Shown here one piece after another: positions 53,953-59,260 of a stretch of 59,260 nucleotides of DNA. How positions within the stretch are numbered: position 1 is the stretch's first letter; each line of letters opens with the position of its first letter. This DNA is from Flavobacterium psychrophilum DSM 3660 = ATCC 49418 (GTDB lineage: Bacteria > Bacteroidota > Bacteroidia > Flavobacteriales > Flavobacteriaceae), in the NCBI RefSeq assembly GCF_002217405.1, contig NZ_MUHE01000039.1, positions 1 to 59,260 on the forward strand, given 5' to 3'. The notes below the pieces were generated by a model, which did not search any database, was not told the origin of the DNA, and saw only the letters and a list, made by a program, of their open reading frames with translations. Both the position numbers and the translations under genes were made by a program.

Positions 53953-55554
53953 TTACTTACTCAAATCGAAATCCTGATTCACATCCCAATTGGCACGAAT
54001 ATCTATCTCTGATGGGTAATGAACAACCTCCTCTGGCTGGCTACCGGCAGAATAGCTTCCGGTATCCCGTTGTTTGTTTTTGTTTTGATCATATACAACA
54101 CGAACCAAATATTTTTGAGGATCTAAGAGAAAAAATTCGACTATTGGATTTTTTTCTGAATATTCTGAAGCGATAATTTTTCCGTTTTTATCAGTCAATT
54201 CTATAATAAGAGGAAAAGATTTTGGGTTTTTTAAATTTACTTTTAGGTTTCCGTAATCCGCAAGAGCGCTGGTAGAAAACCTGAAAGTTAAGCTGTCATT
54301 TTTCTGACCTAAATAGTCTTCAATAGCATTTGGTAATAAAGAAAAAGTGTATTTCTCTTCAGGCTCTTTGGTAAAAAGAACTTCAAAATTCTGATTAAAT
54401 TCATCATATTTTGTTTTGAAAACTACTTTTGAAGAATCCTTTTTTGTTAAAATCATTTTTGTTAAATCGAACTTATCTAAAGGTGTTTTTGTTGCAATAG
54501 CAAAGTTTTCTCTAAAAGAAATTGTCCCAGTTTGTTTTGGAGATAGTTTTAAACTATCCTGATGCTGGTTTTTTAATTTAACCATATAATCTTTTTTGTA
54601 CTTTTCGTTTTCGATATTTAATTGAATCGAATCATTTTTTATTGGTAAAAACCAAACCTGAATAGAATCTTTACCTTCAAATTTAGTTACCCTAGTTTTT
54701 ATAACATTTTGGTTTCTTTTTGCTTCAATTTTTAGATTTCTTACCTTTCCTTGATAACCCACAATTACTCTATTTCCTGATGCTTGCGATGGTTTTTTAG
54801 CTTTAAATATTAATTCTTCTTTAAAAAGTTCTAATTCGAAAACTGATTTATCTGGAACAGAAATTATTTGGTTATAAAACCCTATTTTATCTTTATTTGG
54901 GTCGAATTTGTAATTTTCGCCTGTTTCTTTAAGGGCAATTAATTTGTATTTTCCAGCTTTAATATTTTCTAATTTAAAGGATTTTAAACTATCGCCTGTA
55001 TTGGTAATATAACGAGGTGTTTCTTTGTAAACAATCGAATCATTATATTTTTGGTCAACTTCATAAAGCATCACATTTACAGATTTATCGGTATTTTTTT
55101 CGTAAGAATCTTTGACGATTCCTTCTATCGAAAGCGAATCGAGAAAAGGGCCTGTAGAAAAAACATATTTTAATTGCTGATAAGGATTTCCTTCATTATA
55201 ATCGACAATACTTTTTCCAAAATTGAAGCTATATGTAGTATTCTGCTTCAATGTATCGGCAATTTTTATAGTAATATATTTACTCGCACTACCTTGTGGA
55301 AGTACAATTATTGGGGTTTTCATTGGCGGAGAAACGATGAGATTTTTTTGCAAATCTTTTACTTTTATATATTCATCGAAAGTAATTTTAATCGTATTCT
55401 TGCTAAAATTTGTAGCAAAATTCTCGGGAAAACTAGAAATAATTTTGGGAGGTGTAATATCCTTGTCTCCCCCAGTTATTGTACCTCTTTTTGCACAACT
55501 TACTGCAAAAAGTAAAGTGCAAAAAACAATTATTAATGTGCGAAATTTTCTCAT
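53953..55554 (-). CDS. Ig-like domain (Big_5/SbsA type) lipoprotein
   Basis: 533 residues. Lipoprotein signal (LLFAVSCAKRG, lipid Cys about residue 21) followed by the typical GTITGGDKDITPPKIISSFP start and a bacterial Ig-like domain (about 33-135, with FDEYIKVKD). Further beta-rich modules follow, including a SpaA/prealbumin-like stretch (about 140-250), and the C-terminus ends VVYDQNKNKQRDTGSYSAG. Widespread in Bacteroidota, function unknown, probably outer-membrane or surface. The comF gene lies 87 bp upstream in the same direction. Confidence 0.85.
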   Translation of the reverse strand: MRKFRTLIIVFCTLLFAVSCAKRGTITGGDKDITPPKIISSFPENFATNFSKNTIKITFDEYIKVKDLQKNLIVSPPMKTPIIVLPQGSASKYITIKIADTLKQNTTYSFNFGKSIVDYNEGNPYQQLKYVFSTGPFLDSLSIEGIVKDSYEKNTDKSVNVMLYEVDQKYNDSIVYKETPRYITNTGDSLKSFKLENIKAGKYKLIALKETGENYKFDPNKDKIGFYNQIISVPDKSVFELELFKEELIFKAKKPSQASGNRVIVGYQGKVRNLKIEAKRNQNVIKTRVTKFEGKDSIQVWFLPIKNDSIQLNIENEKYKKDYMVKLKNQHQDSLKLSPKQTGTISFRENFAIATKTPLDKFDLTKMILTKKDSSKVVFKTKYDEFNQNFEVLFTKEPEEKYTFSLLPNAIEDYLGQKNDSLTFRFSTSALADYGNLKVNLKNPKSFPLIIELTDKNGKIIASEYSEKNPIVEFFLLDPQKYLVRVVYDQNKNKQRDTGSYSAGSQPEEVVHYPSEIDIRANWDVNQDFDLSK

Positions 55555-55641
55555 GAAACTTAATTTAATCCGTACAAAATAACGACTATATTTAGTGTAA
55601 ACGAAATAATTTTAAATTTGTTTAACCTTTTCGAAATAAAA

Positions 55642-56325
55642 CTAAGACTGAGACATTGCAATGGTAACAATACTTAATTTTGCGCCAGGGATTTTAAAAA
55701 TAGCTTTTCCACAAGCCTCGAGTGTTGCTCCGGTAGTAAGCACATCGTCTATAAGCAAAAAATGCTTATTATGATGACCCTCTGAAAAGTGCGCCTCAAA
55801 ACTATTTTCAGACACAGCGTTTCTATTAATTAAGTTTTTTTTAGACTGTGTCACAGCATATTGACAACGAACTAAAACAGTATCATCGTATTCTTTCTCT
55901 AACCCTTTTGCAATAGCCTTTCCAAAAGTAGCTACTTGATTATATCCGCGCTCTTTCAACTTTTTTTTATGCAAAGGAACGGGTATAATATAGTCTATAT
56001 TTTTTAGTTTTTCACTTTTATTCAAATCATGCGCATACCATTCCCCTAATATTAATCCTACTTCTTGATGATTTTTGTATTTCAGATTATGAATGAGCTG
56101 CTGAACGATTCCTTTTTTGTGATAATACAACATTGAAGATGCGTGTTCGATAGGAATACGCCCATAAAATTTTTTAAAAGACTGATTATCATCAACTAAC
56201 AAATCTGTAGTAAATGGCATTTTATGTCTGCACAAAATGCAAATGGTATGTTCGTTTTGCAAAAGAATTTCAGAACAGCCAGAACAAATAGCTGGAAAGA
56301 ATAATTTTATCAGATTTTTAAGCAT
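55642..56325 (-). CDS. ComF family phosphoribosyltransferase-like protein
   Basis: 227 residues from MLKNLIKLFFPAICSGC; an in-frame Met 12 codons upstream lies inside the divergent promoter region. An N-terminal zinc ribbon (C-x2-C near 14-17 and C-x2-C near 31-34) precedes a type I PRTase domain with the PRPP loop LLIDDVLTTGATLEACG (about 190-206). ComF/GntX proteins aid DNA uptake in some species; whether this one does is unknown. Divergent from the membrane coiled-coil gene. Confidence 0.92.
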   Translation of the reverse strand: MLKNLIKLFFPAICSGCSEILLQNEHTICILCRHKMPFTTDLLVDDNQSFKKFYGRIPIEHASSMLYYHKKGIVQQLIHNLKYKNHQEVGLILGEWYAHDLNKSEKLKNIDYIIPVPLHKKKLKERGYNQVATFGKAIAKGLEKEYDDTVLVRCQYAVTQSKKNLINRNAVSENSFEAHFSEGHHNKHFLLIDDVLTTGATLEACGKAIFKIPGAKLSIVTIAMSQS

Positions 56326-56334
56326 TTTGTCGAT

Positions 56335-56342
56335 TATATTTG
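56335..56342 (+). promoter_or_regulatory. Candidate -7 box of the membrane coiled-coil gene
   Basis: TATATTTG, 57 bases upstream of the ATG at 56400, just outside the comF start. No clear -33 element. Confidence 0.35.
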
Positions 56343-56399
56343 CTGTGCTATAAAAATACATATATTTTTATAAAAAATTTTAAAATTATAAACAAAATT

Positions 56400-57254
56400 A
56401 TGACATCAAGAACAGCACTTACGATGATAAAACTATCTTCTATTATTTTTATATCAATCGCTATGGTTTTTGCTGTAAAATATCACGATAGCCAAAACAA
56501 ATACAAAAAGCTAAAAGAAGCAATACAAATAGACAAAAAAACATACAGCAATGATTTGAGAGAAATCTTTAATCTTTATGATTCAGAATTATTAAAAAAT
56601 AAAAAATTAATTCAATACAAGAATCTTAAAAAAGAAAATGAAACGGTTAGTAATAAACGTGATTTAAAAAACAATAAAAATTTAGATAATCAAGTATTAG
56701 CCCTGAAAAACAATTTTATAAACAAAATAGATTCACTTAATAGCAATTTAAAAGCACAAACCGAAGAAAAAAAACACCTAGAAAACCAGCTTATAGCCTT
56801 AATTAATAAAAATAAAGAATTACAAAAACACCACGCTAACAACGAAAATACAGCAGCAATTTCTAAAAATCTAAAAGCAATAGATATTAGTGCAAAAGCA
56901 ATACAAATTGCATCTAATAGTATTATAGAAACCAATCGTTTAAGTAAAACTGAACAAATAAAAGTTTGTTTCACTTTATTAGAAAACAAAGCGGCGCTAA
57001 AAGGAAATAAAGATTTATATATTCAAATTTTAAATCCTAACAACAAAATTGTAAACAAAAACGGAGAAATTGCAAAAACAGAAGATAAATTATTAAACTT
57101 TAGTGCAAAAACCAATGTTTTTTACGACAATGACAAACTAGATGTTTGCCTTTTTGTAGACCCTAACAAAGACGATATGCAAAAAGGAGATTACAAGATA
57201 AATATTTTTTCTGGTATTAATCTAATAGGAAACACTGTTTTTTCTCTAAAATAA
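56400..57254 (+). CDS. Unknown membrane-anchored coiled-coil protein
   Basis: 284 residues from MTSRTALTMIKLSS; 20 upstream in-frame codons start over the -7 box. One TM helix (about 9-26) is followed by a long coiled coil (about 28-180) rich in Lys/Asn/Leu and a C-terminal beta domain (about 188-284) starting IKVCFTLLENKAAL and ending NLIGNTVFSLK. The layout suggests an inner-membrane anchor with a periplasmic stalk and head. Family known to me only as a Flavobacteriia hypothetical, often near glyS. Function unknown. Confidence 0.8.
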   Translation: MTSRTALTMIKLSSIIFISIAMVFAVKYHDSQNKYKKLKEAIQIDKKTYSNDLREIFNLYDSELLKNKKLIQYKNLKKENETVSNKRDLKNNKNLDNQVLALKNNFINKIDSLNSNLKAQTEEKKHLENQLIALINKNKELQKHHANNENTAAISKNLKAIDISAKAIQIASNSIIETNRLSKTEQIKVCFTLLENKAALKGNKDLYIQILNPNNKIVNKNGEIAKTEDKLLNFSAKTNVFYDNDKLDVCLFVDPNKDDMQKGDYKINIFSGINLIGNTVFSLK

Positions 57255-57361
57255 TAAAACCCTAATAATTGAAAGCAGAAAAGAATAAAGAAAACTAATT
57301 CTTATCCTATAATCTATTATTTTTTTGATGATTTTTTTCTAAAATTATCATTCCCTTTTCC

Positions 57362-57369
57362 TATTTTTG
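57362..57369 (+). promoter_or_regulatory. Candidate -7 box of glyS (leaderless start)
   Basis: TATTTTTG ends 4 bases before the glyS ATG at 57374. With the usual distance from -7 box to start site, transcription would begin at or next to the A of ATG. No -33 element at normal spacing is seen, which lowers confidence. Confidence 0.4.
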
Positions 57370-57373
57370 CACT

Positions 57374-58915
57374 ATGGCAAAACAAGAAGATTTATTTAAG
57401 AACGTAATTTCACATGCTAAAGAATACGGATTTATTTTTCCGTCGAGCGAAATTTACGATGGTTTGAGCGCAGTATATGACTATGCTCAAAATGGTGCAG
57501 AACTAAAGAAAAACATAAGAGAATATTGGTGGAAATCGATGGTGCAAATGCACGAAAATATTGTAGGCATAGATGCCGCAATACTAATGCATCCAACCAC
57601 TTGGAAAGCTTCAGGTCACGTAGACGCCTTCAACGACCCCTTAATAGACAACAAAGACTCCAAAAAAAGATACCGAGCAGATGTTTTAATAGAAGATTAT
57701 GCAGAAAAATTAAACCAAAAAGCAGAAAAAGAAATCGAAAAAGCAAGTATTCGATTTGGAGAAAGCTTTAATCGTGAGGAATTTGTAACAACAAATACTC
57801 GTGTGGTCGAATATTTATCGAAAAAGAACGAAATCCTAACAAGAATGGCTCGTGCGCTGGAAACCGAAAATCTAGCCGATGTAAAAGCACTAATCGAAGA
57901 ATTAGAAATTGCTTGTCCAGATTCAGGCTCAAGAAATTGGACCGAAGTAAAACAATTTAACTTGATGTTTGGAACAAAAATTGGAGCCTCAGCAGATTCT
58001 GCTATGGATTTGTATTTGCGCCCAGAAACAGCTCAAGGTATTTTTGTAAACTTTCTTAATGTACAAAAATCAGGTCGCATGAAAATTCCTTTCGGGATTG
58101 CACAAACCGGAAAAGCATTTAGAAATGAGATAGTAGCCCGACAATTTATATTCAGAATGCGTGAATTCGAACAAATGGAAATGCAGTTTTTTGTAAAACC
58201 AGGCGAAGAAATGAAGTATTACGAATATTGGAAAACAACGCGATTAAACTGGCATTTGTCTCTTGGATTAGGAAAAGAAAATTACCGTTTTCATGACCAC
58301 GAAAAATTAGCACATTATGCAAACGCTGCGGCTGATATAGAATTTAATTTCCCTTTCGGGTTCAAAGAATTAGAAGGAATTCATTCTCGTACTGATTTCG
58401 ATTTGAAAGCACATGAAAAATTTTCGGGAAAAAAACTACAATATTTCGATACAGAAACCAACGCAAATTATACCCCGTATGTTGTAGAAACATCGGTAGG
58501 ATTAGACAGAATGTTCTTGGCAGTTTTTTCAAATTCTCTAAAAGAAGAAACTTTGGAAGACGGTTCAACAAGAACTGTTTTACAATTACCTTCGGTTCTA
58601 GCACCTACAAAAGCAGCGGTTTTACCGTTGGTAAAAAAAGACGGTTTGCCAGAAGTGGCTCGAAAAATCATAGAAAAATTAAAATGGGATTTTAATGTGG
58701 CTTACGACGAAAAAGATGCCGTTGGAAGACGATACAGAAGACAAGATGCCCTTGGAACACCCTTTTGTATTACAGTAGATCATCAAACACTAGAAGACGA
58801 AACGGTAACCATACGTCATCGTGATACCATGAAGCAAGACCGAGTTAAAATTTCTGAATTACGAGATATTATTAACAATGAAGTTTCTGTGAAAAACTGG
58901 TTAATGAAAATGTAG
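57374..58915 (+). CDS. glyS: Glycine--tRNA ligase (dimeric, single-chain type)
   Basis: 513 residues, class II synthetase of the alpha2 type rather than the two-subunit GlyQS form. It charges tRNA-Gly. The start MAKQEDLFKNVISHAKEYGF is the conserved family N-terminus, so the start is secure. Class II motif 2 is visible in FGIAQTGKAFRNEI (about 237-250), motif 3 in VVETSVGLDRMFLAV (about 373-387), and the C-terminal anticodon-binding domain begins near VLAPTKAAVLPLV. Monocistronic with a strong terminator. Confidence 0.98.
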   Translation: MAKQEDLFKNVISHAKEYGFIFPSSEIYDGLSAVYDYAQNGAELKKNIREYWWKSMVQMHENIVGIDAAILMHPTTWKASGHVDAFNDPLIDNKDSKKRYRADVLIEDYAEKLNQKAEKEIEKASIRFGESFNREEFVTTNTRVVEYLSKKNEILTRMARALETENLADVKALIEELEIACPDSGSRNWTEVKQFNLMFGTKIGASADSAMDLYLRPETAQGIFVNFLNVQKSGRMKIPFGIAQTGKAFRNEIVARQFIFRMREFEQMEMQFFVKPGEEMKYYEYWKTTRLNWHLSLGLGKENYRFHDHEKLAHYANAAADIEFNFPFGFKELEGIHSRTDFDLKAHEKFSGKKLQYFDTETNANYTPYVVETSVGLDRMFLAVFSNSLKEETLEDGSTRTVLQLPSVLAPTKAAVLPLVKKDGLPEVARKIIEKLKWDFNVAYDEKDAVGRRYRRQDALGTPFCITVDHQTLEDETVTIRHRDTMKQDRVKISELRDIINNEVSVKNWLMKM

Positions 58916-58942
58916 TTTTGCATAAAAATTACAAAAAAATGT

Positions 58943-58976
58943 AAATGCCCCAAAAACAAATTTTTTTGGGGCATTT
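58943..58976 (+). terminator. Terminator of glyS
   Basis: A perfect 14-bp stem (58943-58956 and 58963-58976) with a 6-base loop, ending in T. Confidence 0.88.
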
Positions 58977-59026
58977 TTATGCAAAGAAAAATGTAATACC
59001 GCTTTAATTTTAAAAACACCCCAATA

Positions 59027-59056
59027 TTTGGTGCATATATTGTTATCCTATGTTTG
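59027..59056 (+). promoter_or_regulatory. Strong rightward promoter at the window edge
   Basis: TTTG (59027-59030), 18 bp, then TATGTTTG (59049-59056), one of the best consensus matches in the window. The start would be near 59061 and the product lies beyond the edge, or is a small RNA. Confidence 0.6.
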
Positions 59057-59248
59057 TGTTTTATTTAGGATCTACTAAAATTAAAGTGCCTTTATCCTAA
59101 AACTTTTCAATAGAAGAAAGGGAAAGATACAACTATATTTTTAGCCTAAATATGCAAAAGACTACACATGTAGCATATAGAGCCTATAATTAATACCAAA
59201 AAAAAGAGTACAAAGTATTTATAAAAAACCCTTTGAACTATTTTATAA

Positions 59249-59260
59249 ATGAAAAAATCC
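59249..59260 (+). CDS. Possible start of a gene cut by the window edge
   Basis: ATG followed by codons for KKS, the usual start of a flavobacterial secreted protein, preceded by an A/T-rich leader and a good promoter about 190 bases upstream. Only four codons are visible, so this is a guess. Confidence 0.25.

Larger units (their letters stand above)
58916..59260. other. Right-edge gene-free stretch
   Basis: Contains the glyS terminator, a near-consensus rightward promoter (59027-59056), and then AT-rich sequence without a gene. At 59249 an ATG begins MKKS before the window ends; it may be the next gene's start, about 190 bases after the predicted transcription start. Confidence 0.5.

Noticed and set aside
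55174..55582. Overlapping 113- and 119-codon frames opposite the Ig-like lipoprotein gene
   Set aside because: Antisense of the lipoprotein's conserved N-terminus; two frames open at once is typical of shadow ORFs.

Overview
The window looks like chromosomal DNA of a Flavobacterium-type Bacteroidota. It is AT-rich. Upstream of many genes lie Bacteroidetes promoter elements of the form TTTG or TTG, about 19 bp, then TANNTTTG, and leaders are A-rich without clear Shine-Dalgarno sites. The gene content is also typical: a PorP/SprF protein beside a T9SS type B adhesin, DUF3078 and DUF2480 proteins, a complete SUF iron-sulfur system, and many lipoproteins. Gene order and protein lengths look intact and most of the window is core genome. 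I see no insertion sequence, prophage or CRISPR array.

Region 1 (1-10.2 kb, leftward) is a split SUF locus. sufA-sufB-sufC-sufD is followed by a rightward serine hydrolase gene and a decayed Fic-family fragment. Then come sufS, an unknown lipoprotein translationally coupled to sufE, a DUF59/MIP18 protein, DUF2480 and DUF3078. SufS/SufE supply sulfur, SufBCD is the scaffold, and SufA and the DUF59 protein probably help deliver clusters. Region 2 (10.4-16.0 kb) holds an MBL-fold hydrolase, an S8 protease lipoprotein, an M1 aminopeptidase with a small unknown secreted protein, and a [2Fe-2S] ferredoxin. tRNA-Ala(GGC) follows.

Region 3 (16.2-22.9 kb, leftward) is a four-gene efflux operon, TetR-TolC-adaptor-RND permease. 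An 8-bp inverted repeat overlaps its promoter and is a good candidate operator. Region 4 (23.1-30.6 kb) has a polyprenyl synthase, two unknown proteins, 2-oxoglutarate dehydrogenase E1 and E2, and an MFS exporter. Region 5 (31.1-40.1 kb, leftward) is a T9SS/gliding-type surface module: a 2008-residue multidomain adhesin, PorP/SprF and an OmpA/PD40 protein.

Region 6 (40.2-50.1 kb) has HflX, a MacB-like permease, PurH, and the shape and elongation operon mreB-mreC-mreD-mrdA-rodA. Region 7 (50.2-59.3 kb) has a secreted nuclease lipoprotein, unknown secreted and lipoproteins, an Ig-like lipoprotein, ComF, an unknown membrane coiled-coil protein, and glycyl-tRNA synthetase. A strong rightward promoter lies at the right edge.

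The most unusual signals are non-coding. They include intergenic palindromes built from 9-bp-phased CACAAAG or CACGAATT words, a Fic pseudogene, operator-like inverted repeats at the efflux and sucA promoters, and a possible leaderless start for glyS. Gene-level curiosities are a Cys/His cluster in PBP2, two extra hydrophobic segments in the RND permease, and a 200-residue insertion in the S8 protease. I did not find a clearly new multi-gene system. The adhesin-SprF-OmpA module and the uncharacterised lipoproteins are the closest candidates.
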